Source: Mallotus nudiflorus
Lineage: Eukaryota > Streptophyta > Magnoliopsida > Malpighiales > Euphorbiaceae
Assembly (NCBI GenBank): GCA_947683625.1
Contig: CANTUR010000647.1
Location: forward strand, 124,001 to 188,000
Length of the DNA stretch: 64,000 nt
Reading direction: 5' to 3'
Position numbers and translations under genes: made by a program. The notes beneath the pieces are model-generated. The model ran no database searches, was not told where the DNA came from, and saw nothing but the letters and a program-made list of their open reading frames with translations. This document shows positions 10,940 through 22,400 of the stretch, one piece after another; positions within the stretch are counted from its first letter, which is position 1, and the number at the start of each line of letters is the position of its first letter.

Positions 10940-12800
10940 TTTCTTTCCTCTCTTTTAAGTATCAAGAGTCCATCCTTCATCAAAATAATCTCATATATCT
11001 TGACATTTGATGCCCCCAGTTGATATAAGACTTCTTGCATAGTAATTTGCATAGAATAATGCAAAATTTGACCATCAACAAGGTGCACTGAAACATCAAT
11101 AGGCTTGAAACTTCCAAACTTCATAGTTATGGAATAATGAACAATAATTAAAGTTGTATTGGAGGTGGCAACTTCTTCATAAAAAATAACTTCTCCTTTT
11201 TCAAGCAACTGTATAATTTTATCCTATAAAATAAAACACTTTTGAACAGGATGACTAACCAATCAATGGTACTTACAGTAATTTGGATCATTCACCTGCT
11301 CAGCTTCTTCAGGTTGCTTCATCTCAGGTAGTTGAATGAGATTAGCTTCAAGTAAGTTATCTAGCATTTTAGGAACACTAGCATTAGAAAAATGATACTC
11401 TTTTTCTTGCCTTTCTTTTAGAGTACTCTTCTTTGCACCTTGCCCTCGAGTAGTAGTAGTCTTTACCTCTTGTTTCTTATCATACTTGCTAGAATTTTTA
11501 AAAGGTGCAACACTCATAACCATGGCATGTTTGGTTTTTACTTCTGCAAATGGTTTGCCCCCTTTATGGGCATATTACTTTTCTTTTCCTTTCTTTGGGT
11601 CTTCCATAGGCAACTTTTGACCTCCAACAGTAGTAATGCTCAAGTCTATATCATGTGCTCAAGTTGCTAACTCTTCAAAGGTTTTAGACTTAATACCTTA
11701 AAGAATGTAGCATAACAGTCAATGCATGCCTTGAATGCACATGTCTAAAGTAGAGGATTTAGAAAAACAATCCTTACAGTTAAGACTTAGATTCCTCCAT
11801 CAATGAATATAGTCAATGAAAAATTCTTTACTCCATTAGCATGAATTAGTAAGCTTTATCATGCTAAAAATTTGATGGATGTTGTACAAGCAATTAAGGA
11901 ACTCATGTTCTAATTGTTCCCATCATCAATAGTGCCTGGTTCTAAGTCTATATACCAGTTAAAAGCATTTCCCTTTCTTGACCATCAAATCACTATATGT
12001 AGCAACATTGTTACAAGTTTTTATGAAGTGAGCCACATGCTACTTTAGATTGCCTTTACCCTCAAACTACTAAAACATTGGAGGTTGATAATTGGTAGGC
12101 ACTTTCATCAAATCAATACTCTAAGAATATGGCTTGTCAGACGTGTATGAAGGTTGATTAATACCTTCAACTTAACCTTTGACAACCACCTTGATAAGGT
12201 CCTTTTATTTATCTACAATTATAGATCCATTGGTAAGCACTTGGGTAGGATTTAATGCTACACCAAAAGTGGAACCAATACTAGCAATAGGAAGTTGCAT
12301 AACTTATTTATTCTTTTATTGTGAATCATCAGTGACCACAACTCCCTTTTCAATTAAGCCATCAACATTCTTCATCAAAGAGGCAATTTGCTCATCTTTT
12401 TCTTTGAATAAGTCGGTGGGGGCTTCCAAGATCTTGCTCATCTTGGCTACTTGCACCTCCAAAAAAGTAGTGCTTGTCATTATAACACTCATGACATCAG
12501 AAGAGTTATGTGGAGAGGTTAATGCATTATTACCATGAGTGACATCATTGTTCATGGATGAATCAAGACTCTCCATTTTTTGTAAAGATTGAGCAAGAGT
12601 CACCACTTCTTTAGCTAATGGTGGAAAGATGAACACACTTTGAAGTAGAGGAAGAGTATGTTCATAAATGTCCTCAGTCAACCTTTCTTTAATGATGGCT
12701 CTTGGGCTAGCATTAGTAATGCCTCACAAAGTGAAGGGAGTAGTGCCTCGGATTGATAGCCACTATTGTTGTTATTGTTTAAAGCCATGGATCTTGATTG
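10936..12800 (-). pseudogene. Gag of Tat element D (degenerate)
   Basis: N-terminal coiled part at 12,681-12,316 (KDEQIASLMKNVDGLIEKG). The capsid domain runs from about 12,150 to 11,650 in broken frames: INQPSYTSDKPYS, PTNYQPPMF, then HVAHFIKTCNNVATYSDL and GNAFNWYIDLEPGTID, the signature of Tat-type gag. The C-terminal parts are open at 11,523-11,263 (PLKERQEKEY-like, basic then acidic) and 11,208-10,936 (SFKPIDVSVHLVDGQ, VLYQLGASNVKIYEI). Many stops. It encodes the structural protein of the element only. Confidence 0.8.
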
Positions 12801-12845
12801 TTGAATTTTTATGAAACTTTGAAGGGAAGAGATGAAAGGTAGAGA

Positions 12846-12864
12846 GGTCCCACTAGGTGTGCCA
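12846..12864 (-). other. Primer binding site region of element D
   Basis: On the minus strand TTTTTGGCACACCTAGTGGG lies directly after the LTR end. This TGGCAC-CAGTGGG-type leader is what I expect in Tat elements. I am not sure which tRNA it pairs with. Confidence 0.65.
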
Positions 12865-12874
12865 AAAATTTATT

Positions 12875-13504
12875 TAGACAAATTTCTTGTCCTAAAATTA
12901 AGAAACAAGAAAATAATAACAAATGTCAATTTTGAATTTTATTAGAATAAAGAATGGGGTACAATCTCTAATATAAATCTCTACAAGTGTAGAGATTGGA
13001 TCCTTTGATGTTTTCCTTCGTCGATAATGGATCAAGGGTGTGAAAAGCTCATTCTTGAATCCGTGAAGATTTCTCCTTTGATTTTGGTGAAGAAGATGGG
13101 TTGAATATGTAAATAGTGACGAACACCGTTTGAAGACTTATGCTTGGAGATTTGAAGACTTGTACTTAGAGATTTGAAGACTTGAACACCTTTTAATTTG
13201 TAGATGTAGAAGTCTTAATGATTTGATTAGGGTTGTCTCGGCGCTTGTAGAGAATTTTGTAGAGCTTTACTTGATGCTTTGATTATAGAATTCAGACAGC
13301 TTGAAACTTGATCTTCTATTCTTTTGTCCCCTCAAATGAACCACATGCACTCCTATTTACAGAGAATTTGAGGAGGTGCATTTATAGTATATTTCTTTGT
13401 AGGGAAAGAATATATATTTTCTACTTAATTAGAAAATAATATATTCTCTTTGTATTTTAGGCAAGTATATATTTTCTTTAACTCTTGCCTTTTACAATAT
13501 ATAT

Positions 13505-13552
<48 letters not shown>

Positions 13553-13752
13553 TCCATATATTTTTATATTTTGCCTTATATGGAGAATAATATATTTTTT
13601 GTATTTTTTACTTGGCAATTGACATATTAAATATTATTGGACTTTTATTTGATTAATTAATTAATTTAAAATTAGTTATCAAATAATTTTGCTAACCCAA
13701 TTGAAGTAAACCCAAACTTTATTAATGGGTTTCAAAAATTCATATGTCTACA
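12875..13752 (-). mobile_element. 5' LTR of Tat element D
   Basis: On the minus strand it starts TGTAGACATATG (13,752) and ends near ATTTGTCTA (12,875), short inverted termini of the TGTAGACA/TGTCTA type. About 878 bp. It contains a (TA)n tract (13,497-13,550) and a 24-bp-spaced repeat of GGAGATTTGAAGACTT (13,145-13,190). No second copy is seen to the left of pol within the window. The 3' LTR is therefore deleted, or lies off the left edge beyond element A. Confidence 0.7.
13497..13550. repeat. (TA)n microsatellite in LTR D
   Basis: Almost pure TA for about 54 bases with one TAAATA interruption. The surrounding sequence alternates ATATATTTTC and ATATATTCTC. Confidence 0.9.
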
Positions 13753-14189
13753 ACCTAAACTAAGCTAAATAATACAAATAAAAGTTTGATCACCAAATAA
13801 TAGAAATTTGAATCTTTGTACCTAAATTGATACTAATTAAATTTAATGATGGTTGGTGCAGTTTATTCCATATGCAGAATCTTTTGCCTCCTTTGGATAG
13901 ATCAGTTTTACTTTATTATGGATAGCAATTTAGGCGATAGAGAGGAATGGAGGGAGCGAGGAGGGATTGCATATCAGAAATACATATATATGTGTGTATG
14001 TGTGTGTCTGATATATATATGTGTGTGTGTGTGGTTGGGATGTTTGCTCATGATATTCATCATGCACTTGTTAGTGATTTGAAAGATATTATTTTGGATG
14101 GAACTAAATACTGCTTGAAGTATGACTCTTTTATGATACTTGAATAACCTATTTCGTGCATAAATTTTATTACTCTAATTATACATATG
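13753..14189. other. Intergenic DNA with a TG/TA microsatellite
   Basis: Flank of element D. It contains TATATG/TGTGTG runs at 13,979-14,032 and a short open frame from 13,846 (78 codons) whose middle is encoded by the microsatellite. I recognise nothing in that frame and do not call it a gene. Confidence 0.5.
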
Positions 14190-15312
14190 GAAAAATAAAA
14201 TTTAAGAAAATATTTTTAAATTCTAATTTTATCATTGATCTAAATTTAAAATTTAACTTTTAAATACTTTCATAAACCTTTATGAACCAAAATGCACCAC
14301 TTGTTATATGTCCCTTGTCATTTTTCACACATGTCTCTCATTCAGGGAATTAAAAAAAATAAAAAAAATTCCAGCTACCCATCTGAATATATATATATAT
14401 TTGGTGGATTTTTTTTTTTTCTGTATCATTTCCATTTGATCTAAAAAAAATTGTTAAAAACTAATATACACTCTAGTGATAAGAAATTTAAGTTTTAAGT
14501 CTCTAATTTGAGTTTTATCTAGGGAGAAAATAAATGTTAGAAGAGTTTTACCTTCTTATAGATCCACCTAATTTGAGAATTTTTATAACTATTAGAGATT
14601 GGAAGTATCATATGTTAAAAATATATATACAAAATAAATTTATTTTTAGTATAAATATTTATTTTCTAATATGAAAAATAAATTAATAGAAAAAGTTCAA
14701 TTTTTTGAAAAGAAATTATAATGCACTGTAAAGAATTTAATTGAATTTTACAAAATAAAATTCTCTCTTGCAATTTTTTACAGTAATAAAATTTTAATCC
14801 AAATAAATATTATTAATCATTGAAATAAAAAAAATATTTTGTTACTCTTTATTAATCAGTAAGTTGATACTTGATTCATGATAATATTTATAGTCTCTCT
14901 AGTCATTGATTAGGTATATGCAAACCTATATCGAATTGATTCACAAAAAGAAAAATTATCTTGATAAATTTTGTATTTTTCCGTATTTTAAAATAAATTA
15001 AATAATTGATTTATTACTTTTTTTTTTCCAATTAATATGGCATCAGTAATAGAGGAAGATTATATGGTCGCTAAAGGCCCTGTGTCTCATATATTACATT
15101 ATATTCAGTTCACACAAAGCGATAAGAGTTCTATACGGGATTTGGCTTAAAAATCATTCAAATTGTGCAGTCATACTCATGGCCGGCGTCAACATGGTGA
15201 CATCCTCAAGTTGACGTAGCTATATAATATATCAGATTTTTTTATAAATATAATATATCAGAGTTGATGCTCACATTTTTCACCCTCAACTTGATTCACA
15301 ATAATAATAATA
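14190..15312 (+). repeat. Degenerate copy of the PR-10 upstream segment plus a dispersed repeat
   Basis: Three blocks match other parts of the window in the same order as the PR-10 flank. 14,190-14,310 (TATGAACCAAAATGCACCAC) matches 24,000-24,105. 14,770-15,005 (ATAAAATTTTAATCCAAATA, CATTGATTAGGTATA, CATATTTT-type AT block) matches 56,540-56,860 and 57,340-57,620, but lacks the microsatellite and CGGGCAAG insertion seen there. 15,040-15,310 (GGCTTAAAAATCATTC, CGTCAACATGGTGACATCC) matches 58,170-58,350. So a segment resembling the region upstream of the PR-10-like gene also lies here, without any PR-10 exon that I can see. Confidence 0.65.
15182..15222 (+). promoter_or_regulatory. Conserved GTCAAC/GTTGAC inverted repeat, copy 1
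   Basis: GGCGTCAACATGGTGACATC followed by CTCAAGTTGACGTAG. It contains two inverted TTGAC (W-box core) and TGACG (bZIP core) motifs. It is nearly identical to the copy at 58,272-58,308 although the surroundings have diverged. A function is inferred from conservation only. Confidence 0.5.
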
Positions 15313-15614
15313 ATATGAAGATGGGATAAATCAAATATGTGATTGCAAATTGGCAGTATTATAATAATTGGTATTTTTATGGATGAAAATTTAAAATTTA
15401 AAATTTGTTATATTTATTATTCATTAATATCGATAGAAATTTTGTAACTTTTATAATAAGAGATAAGTATAATTATCTTTTATTCTGTTGTTTATGGCCT
15501 ATTAGATTCCTAGAATTAAAAAAGAAACATTAATCTAACACCTAAAATCATAAAACATGTGATTTATCTAAACACATTACTTTTTTACTAAGAATCTTCA
15601 TTTACCATATGCTT
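15313..15614. other. AT-rich spacer, left flank of copia element E
   Basis: No open frame, repeat or gene signal recognised. The last four bases (GCTT) before 15,615 are repeated after the 3' LTR of E at 23,280. Confidence 0.5.
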
Positions 15615-15770
15615 TGATAGGATACTGTCAAAGTCTTTGTACTTTATATAAACTCTACCTCTTAGTTATCTCTGCTAGATGTTGTTGTTATCTCGGTATC
15701 TTAGTTATCCTATATATATTGTAACGTATAGCTGAATACATAAGAGAGGTTTTTCACCATTCCTATAACA
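15615..15770 (+). mobile_element. 5' LTR of copia element E
   Basis: Starts TGATAGGATACTGTC and ends TTCCTATAACA. It contains a TATATATATTG promoter-like stretch about 50 bp from its end. The 3' partner is 23,124-23,279. Confidence 0.93.
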
Positions 15771-15776
15771 GGTTCA

Positions 15777-15790
15777 TGGTATCAGAACTT
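15777..15790 (+). other. Primer binding site of element E (initiator Met tRNA type)
   Basis: TGGTATCAGAACTT, starting 6 bases after the LTR. TGGTATCAGAGC is the usual plant copia primer site complementary to initiator tRNA-Met; one base differs here. Confidence 0.88.
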
Positions 15791-15817
15791 CATTAGATCT
15801 AATAACTATCTAATTCC

Positions 15818-16740
15818 ATGGGTGACAATTCAAGCTCAAATACTGCTATCACACTAGCAGTGCCAAGCCCCTCCATTCAATCGCTTCCTAACATTGCCCA
15901 TCAATTACACATGAAGTTAAATTCTACTAATTGTCTACTATGGCAAGCTTAATTGCTACCATTGTTAAACAGTTATGACCTTTCAAGCCATATTGACGGC
16001 TCCTTTGTTTCGCCACCACTAACACTTGAGAGTGGATAGATCAATCCAACCTTTTAGAACTGGTTTCATCAAGACCAATTCGTGTTGAGTTGGATAGTGG
16101 GTTCTATCTCTGAAGCATTCATACCCCAAGTCATTGGTGCCAAGACTGCCTCTGAAGCACGGGATAAATTAGCCAGCTCTTATGTTGTTGGTTCCAAAGC
16201 TTAGGCAAGAACAATAAAATTTCATTTTTTTATCTTACAAAAGAATCATCGGAAACCATTGCCCAGTACACGCAGCGGGCCAAAGTCATGTTTGATCAAC
16301 TCGCTGCCCTTAACAACCCCGTTTCAAATTTTGATCTTGTCCAAATGATTCTCAATGGGTTGAATGCATCTTACAAGCCATTCATTCGGTCATTACAACA
16401 CAGGGCAGAAGACGTTACTTATGATGAGTTATATGGTCTTTTACTTTGTGAAGAAAAAATCTTTAAAATGATATGAACACTGTTGTAGCACTATCTGCCC
16501 ATATCGCTACCACTCATAATTATGGAGGTCGGTCCTCTTTTGGAACTTGCTATCGTGGAGGTAGATTCACACATGGTAGGGGTCGCCAATAGAATGATGG
16601 TCATCGCCAGACTCCACATCAGGTTTTGGATAATTCATATTCTGATAGTTATATTCAGTGCCACAACTGTTCCAGGTTCAGTCACTTTGCTCATCAGTGC
16701 CCAATACCAAAAATAAAGGGAATGCAAAAAACACCAACCT
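15818..16740 (+). pseudogene. Gag of copia element E
   Basis: A likely original ATG at 15,818 gives MGDNSSSNTAITLAVPSPS, then NSTNCLLWQA followed by a stop, SYDLSSHIDGSFVSPP and WIVGSISEAFIP. After a frameshift near 16,220 an open part (16,288-16,476) carries LAALNNPVSNFDLVQMIL and DELYGLLLCEE. A Gly/Arg-rich region comes next, and then an intact CCHC zinc knuckle CHNCSRFSHFAHQC at about 16,659-16,700. The domain order matches the UBN2-type copia gag. Several stops and at least two frameshifts disable it. Confidence 0.88.
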
Positions 16741-18131
16741 CCTCGCACTTCCATCACAAGCTCACCTCTAACCTTGCTACCTCTACATCTAATCCTAGTC
16801 ATCATCAGTGGATTCTTGATAATGGTGCCACCCATCATCTCACCTCTAATCTTGACAATTTGTTACTCCATTCTAATTACAGTGATGATGTCGTTCGAAT
16901 TGGCAATGGTAAATCTCTTTCCATTATTCACAAAGGCAATGCTCTTGTTCATACCTCAAATCATTCTTTTATCTTGGATCCTATTCTTCAAGTTCCTGAT
17001 TCATGCAGTAATTTATTATCTGTTTATTCTTTTTCTAATGCTAATAATGTTTCAATTGAATTTTTCCCTGATCATTTTCTTATTAAGGATATCCCAATGA
17101 GAAGGCTCTTTCATTCCGGCTCGAGTGATAATGGCTTGTACCCTCTTCATTTGCAATTTCTGAATAGTTCAAGCCCATAGTCTATTGCATTTCTTGCATA
17201 TACTTTTAATCAATGGCACAATATTTTTGGTAATGCTAATAATGTCACTGTTCAAAAAATAATAAATATATTTCATTCACTTACTCATTCCAATTCAAGT
17301 AGTTTGGCTTGTCATGCTTGTAATATTAGCAAGAGTCATCGTCTACCTTTTTCTTTATCTCATTACAAAGCATAAAAACCATTAGAGTTAATTTGTTATG
17401 ATGTTTGGGGACCTTCCCCTATTCTTGCAATAGATGGTAGTCATTACTATATGCTATTTTATGATCATTATAGTAAATATACTTAGATTTATTTTCTTAA
17501 GTTTAAATATGAAGTTCTTGATGTTTTCATTAAATTTAGACATCTTGTGGACAAATATTTTGAGTGTTCCATTAAATCTTTTTAGGCTAATTGAGGAGGT
17601 GAGTTTCAAGCCTTAACCTTTTATCTATTAGAAAATGGAATCACTCAAAGAAGTTCTTATCCCAAGACACCCTAACAAAATGGGTGTGCTGAACGTAAAC
17701 ATAGACATGTTATTGAAACTGCTTTATCCTTGTTGCACCATTCTCATGTACCCACACACTATTGGACCTATGCCTTTGCTACAACTGTTCATATAATTAA
17801 TCGCCTCCCTGCACCCATCTTACAACATAATAATCCCTTCACCACTTTATTTCACAAAGATCCAGAATATATGCAAATGCACACATTTGGGTGCCTTTGC
17901 TACCCTTGGCTTAGACCCTATAGTGCCCACAAAATTTCTCCACCTTCACAACACTGTGTATTTATGGGATATAGCAAAATTCATAAAGGTTATATTTTTC
18001 TAAATTCAAATTCTTTAAAGTTCATCACCTTACATCATGTCTTGTTTTATGATCAGGAATATCCTTTTTGGACAGCTTTAAAGGTGGCATTCATTGACAA
18101 GGATTCCATTCCTTTAACATTTTTTCTCTAA
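16741..18131 (+). pseudogene. Protease and integrase of copia element E
   Basis: Protease: WILDNGATHHLTS, with the catalytic triplet D-N-G at 16,818-16,826 instead of D-S/T-G. The pre-integrase part has SDNGLYPLHL (about 17,128) and a zinc finger (CHACNISKSH). Integrase core: LICYDVWGPSP keeps the first Asp. The second catalytic Asp has become Asn, with a stop two bases on (17,589-17,591). The third, in GCAERKHRHVIE (about 17,685), is kept. An open stretch 17,730-18,131 holds YWTYAFATTVHIINRLP and FGCLCYPWLRPY, typical of copia integrase. Stops occur at 17,374, 17,584 and elsewhere. Confidence 0.9.
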
Positions 18132-18702
18132 CAAACCATTCTTTAACCATTAATCCTTCTACCATAGTCCAACTCACACCAAATTCCTTACCTATATCAA
18201 ACTAAAGTCCTTTTCCTATCTAAACACTATTATCCAATTCATCTCTACATCCTACCAACCAAATGCAAACTCAACAACATCCTATACCTTTATCCTTATC
18301 CTCTATCAGCCCCACCCCTCCTCATTATACATCTAATAACACTACCACCATGTCAACAACACCCTCATTAACACTACCCAAACCATCATAATCCCAAACA
18401 AGAAGAATGCATCCCATGGTGACAGAACACAAATGAGCTCCACTAAACCTAAAACTTTTCTGTCATCTCTTTACAAATACATTGAACCATCGTGTTTTAC
18501 CCAAGCAGTTTGATGTGCACATTGGCATCAAGTAATGAAAGATGATTATCATGCTATGCTCAAGAATGATACATGGAAGTTGGTACCATCTTCCCCAAAG
18601 CAAAGTTTAATTGGTTCTAAATGGGTGAATTGCATTAAAAGACACCCAAATGGTATTGTTGATCAATATAAGGCTAAATTAATAGTAAAAGGGTATCATC
18701 AA

Positions 18703-21592
18703 TGTCACGGCCCGAACCTGAGGGCATGTGATTGACACTAGGGAATGGATAGGTATAAGGCCCCCGAAACCCGTAATAAGCCTTAAAGAAAAGAAAAAAA
18801 TAAAACCTTCTAATTTAAAATTTTATTTTATAACAGAACACATTATCAAACTGATTTTTCTGAAATTAAACATAATTGAATGCGTAATTAAAATATTCTC
18901 CAGCGTCACATATCATAAATTAAACTTAAATCATTATACATAAGCATGATTAATTAAAATAAGGTACATAAATATACTAACGTCATACAAATGCTTAGTA
19001 CAATTACTACTGTAGCTTTCTAGAGTTACTACTACAGTACAACTTACAATGACCTACATAATATGGCTGGTGATAGAGAAATCCGGCGTGGAGGCAATTT
19101 GAGGTCGAACTCCCAACCTCTTGAAAAAAAATAAATTGAGGGGAATCAAACCTCACTGTGTAAGTCAATAAAAAGAGCTGTACAATTTAAAAACCCTTTT
19201 TGAAAACCATATAGTTATAGTGAAAATAATTTATAATGTATAGATATAGCTTTTGAAAAATCTTGGTAGAACCCTAAACCCAAGTTTCTAACTGGCCAAC
19301 TGGGCCCACTTATTCCAATTGGACTACCAGTCCCCGAGAGCAAAGGCATCAACCGAGACACCAAGTCGCAGTCATCCACTTAATCCAAATACATGGCATT
19401 GGCGGTCCCCGAGAGCTAAGGCATCAACTTAGGCACCCTTCTCAGTCCATTTTTAACTTCCCAATTACTGGCAGTCCCCAAGAGCATAGGCTTCCACCGA
19501 GGCACCCGTCCCAGTTTAATATCCACCAATCATACATAAATCGGATCCATCTCTCAATTTCTACCATATGCACACGATCCTGGTGAAACCCACCAGGTAG
19601 CTCGTTCTACCAAAAGTTCTCAAAATCGATTTTTAGATAAAGAAAATGCGTTTAAACCATAAATAACAGCATTAAGTTAAATAAATCATATAATAAATAC
19701 AAAAATATGAGTGCACACATTCTTTAAATAAAACACACGCAGAGATCATTTTATCAACTTACAAGATGAACGAGAAGGCTGACGACCGCACGTCTGCCTC
19801 AATCCTACGGCTTTTACTTCGATATGCTCTAGAAAAGAAATTAACATACGATTTTAAAACATGTCTATGGAATTGAAATCAAAAATCAACAAAAATAGTG
19901 AAATTCTAGGCTGACTCGAGGAAGACTGGATAAGACTCTATAGATAGGAAGAAGCCTAATTAATGGTAGAAATTTACTAAAGATATCATGTTTTACGAGA
20001 AAATCTACCGAAATTTTGGCAAAGTCTCCTATGTAAAACAGACATCTCTCTACCATAGGTAGAGCCATTCCTGCATAAAAAAACACTTCTAATAATCGCA
20101 GGCATTCACACTCGAGTCGGGCTTTCATAACTACACTTAGCCCTGACCAAGATAACAACTCAACAAAACATCACAAAAATTAAATCATTTATTTCCCTAA
20201 AAATATACATCGCATATATAATTATCCATAGTTCATAAAATCATCTCTCACTAAAGTTTAAAAACAAATTTCACACACACACATATATATATATATAATA
20301 TTTGGAAACCATATTCAAAATTAACATTACTTAAATGAAAATTACCCATTAATTATATAAAAATCCTCTAAACCTCTTAAATATTAATAAAACTAATTAA
20401 AATATATTTTAATTATAATTAGCGTAAAATTACATATTTATCCAAATAATAGAAAAAAACACATAATATTCAAAATAATACCTAAAATATTATAAAAATT
20501 TAATTTTTGAGAAATTAGTGTTAATTAGTCTAAATTAGTAGATAATTTGAAAAATCCTTTTAAATTCCTTGATTATTATTAAAACCAACCAAAATTTATT
20601 ATTTAACTATGTTTAACAAAAATTATGTTTCTACCCCTATAATATACAAACTTATATAATACACTATTAATACAAAAAAAATTCCTTGAAAAATTATACA
20701 AACATCTAAAAATCATTTCCTTTACATTAAACATCTTAATATAATTAAAAACATATAAATGACTACTAATTTCTTCTAAAAATATAATTTAACCTAATTA
20801 TTCACATTTGACATAAACTTAAAAATAATTATAAAAATAGTATAAAAATCACAAAAACCATAATTTAAGATCTAAAATTAATAACATTTAATAATAATAT
20901 CAATTATCAAAATTTCATAATTTTTAACAATTAAATTTTGAAATTGACAAAAATATTAATTAAATACCCAAAATTGACAAAATTTACAATTAACACAATA
21001 ATTTCTAAAATCTTAAATAAAAATCAATACACTAAAAATAATTAACCCTAATTAACCTAATTACTAATTGAACTCCGATAACAATCAATTAAAACCAACT
21101 AAATATCAAATAATTTCAAAAAAAAATTATGTATAAATTCAATAATCCACCAAAATTGCCAAGGAAAATCAAAACTAACCTCAACAAACCATAAACAACA
21201 ACACAAGTCCTAAGATCTACCGAAACATCAAAGAAATTTGAGAATGAGTAAGGATCACTCACTGTCCACCAAGGCAGCTGGAAGAGGAAGAAGAGGACAT
21301 GCCACCACCGGAAATGGGGACAATGGAGGCAACTCGATGCAATAAGGAGACAACACGGACATAGGAGGACCAAAGCTGGGCAGGAAGGGAGGTGCAGGGC
21401 TACTACGCGAGGAAGAGAAGGTGCTGTCTCACGAGGAAGAAGAAAGGCAATAGCAGCAACAACCTGTAAGCTCAATCCATGATGGAGATGGGGTTTTCAG
21501 GCGGTGAGGGATGCAGCACAGTGAGAGCAGGGGTAGTGTGGGTGACGGACGGAATGAGGAAGGTTGATGATGCTAGTTTTGGTGTTTCTGTA

Positions 21593-21638
<46 letters not shown>

Positions 21639-21812
21639 CATAACCAAATATAATACTTATATCAAGTAATAAAACCTTAAAATAATGTTAACATAAATAT
21701 ATCAATTAAATAGTTAGATAAATAACATTTGCATAAACTAAAAATTTAAATTTAATTATTAATAGTTTAAATTCAAAAATTAGTTTATTTAAATAAAATA
21801 TAGGGTATTACA
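18703..21812 (-). mobile_element. Solo LTR F (Tekay-like), 3.1 kb, inserted in copia RT
   Basis: The insertion is bounded by the duplicated target ATCAA (18,698-18,702 and 21,813-21,817) and has TG...CA ends (TGTCACGGCCC and GGGTATTACA on the plus strand). It has no coding domain and no primer site, so it is a solo LTR left by recombination. Orientation is minus: the plus-strand left end resembles the 3' end of the chromovirus G LTR (ACCTGAGGG...TGACACTAGGG against ACCTGGGAG...GGTGCTAGGG). It contains a threefold repeat (19,320-19,520), (TG)n(TA)n at 21,593-21,629, and a basic/GA-rich block at 21,260-21,460. Small open frames inside are not genes. Confidence 0.88.
19320..19520 (-). repeat. 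Threefold tandem repeat inside LTR F
   Basis: GGTCCCCGAGAGC-AAGGCATCAACCGAGGCACC recurs at about 19,330, 19,405 and 19,470 with a unit of roughly 65-80 bp. The same triple is in the F-like fragment at 59,965-60,160. The G LTR has a related pair at 24,290-24,370 and 45,355-45,440 (CGAGACACTAAGTCAA). Confidence 0.75.
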
Positions 21813-22400
21813 ATCAATGCCCTAGCATTGACTTTACAAAGACCTTCAACCCTGTGGTTAAGCATTCTTCCATCCTTCTTATATTGTATATGGCTTTAAC
21901 TTTTGATTGGCAAGTAAAGCAACTAGATGCATCAAATGCCTTCTTGCATGGTGCCTTGGATGAAGAAGTCTTCATGAAACAACCTCAAGGTTATGTGCAT
22001 CCACTCTTCCCCACTCATGTTTGTCAATTAAAGAAGTCCATCTATGGCCTTATATAAGCACCAAGGCAATGGTTCAAATGTCTTACCAATAATCTTTTGT
22101 CTTTAGGATTCGCAAGCTCCAAAATTGATAACTCCTTGTATTTTTATTATCATGGGTCAGTTCATCTATATTGTCTCATTTATGTCGATGATATATTGTT
22201 CATAGGTACAGATTCCACATTCATGTCCACCGTCATCCATTCTCTTCAACAACATTTTGCAATCAAAGACTTGGGTACTATTTATTATTTTTTGGGCCTT
22301 GAAGTTGCAAAAAAGTCCATAAGTATATTCTTCATCAAACAAAATATATACAAGAGCTGTTATAGAAAAAAATGACTGATGCTAATCTGGTCTCTACACC

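Larger units (their letters stand above)
18500..22400 (+). pseudogene. Reverse transcriptase of copia element E, split by insertion F
   Basis: The first part, 18,535-18,702, reads MKDDYHAMLKNDTWKLVP, IGSKWVNCIKRHPNG and VKGYHQ. Solo LTR F (18,703-21,812) interrupts it. The frame resumes at 21,813 with CPSIDFTKTF-like residues, TFDWQVKQLDASNAFLHG and FMKQPQGYVHP. The active-site box CLIYVDDILFIGTD at 22,181-22,192 is intact. The end reads FAIKDLGTIYYFLGLEV before the frame breaks near 22,375. Apart from F there is a stop after SIYGLI (22,055). Matching the two halves across F gives the exact insertion site. Confidence 0.92.

Noticed and set aside
13846..14147. Two overlapping plus-strand frames (66-78 codons)
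   Set aside because: They are partly encoded by a TG/TA microsatellite, with no family match that I recognise.
21116..21475. Minus-strand 119-codon frame, Leu/Cys-rich, looks membrane-like
   Set aside because: It lies within solo LTR F in the GA-rich block. Similar purine-rich blocks in the G and H LTRs give unrelated translations.
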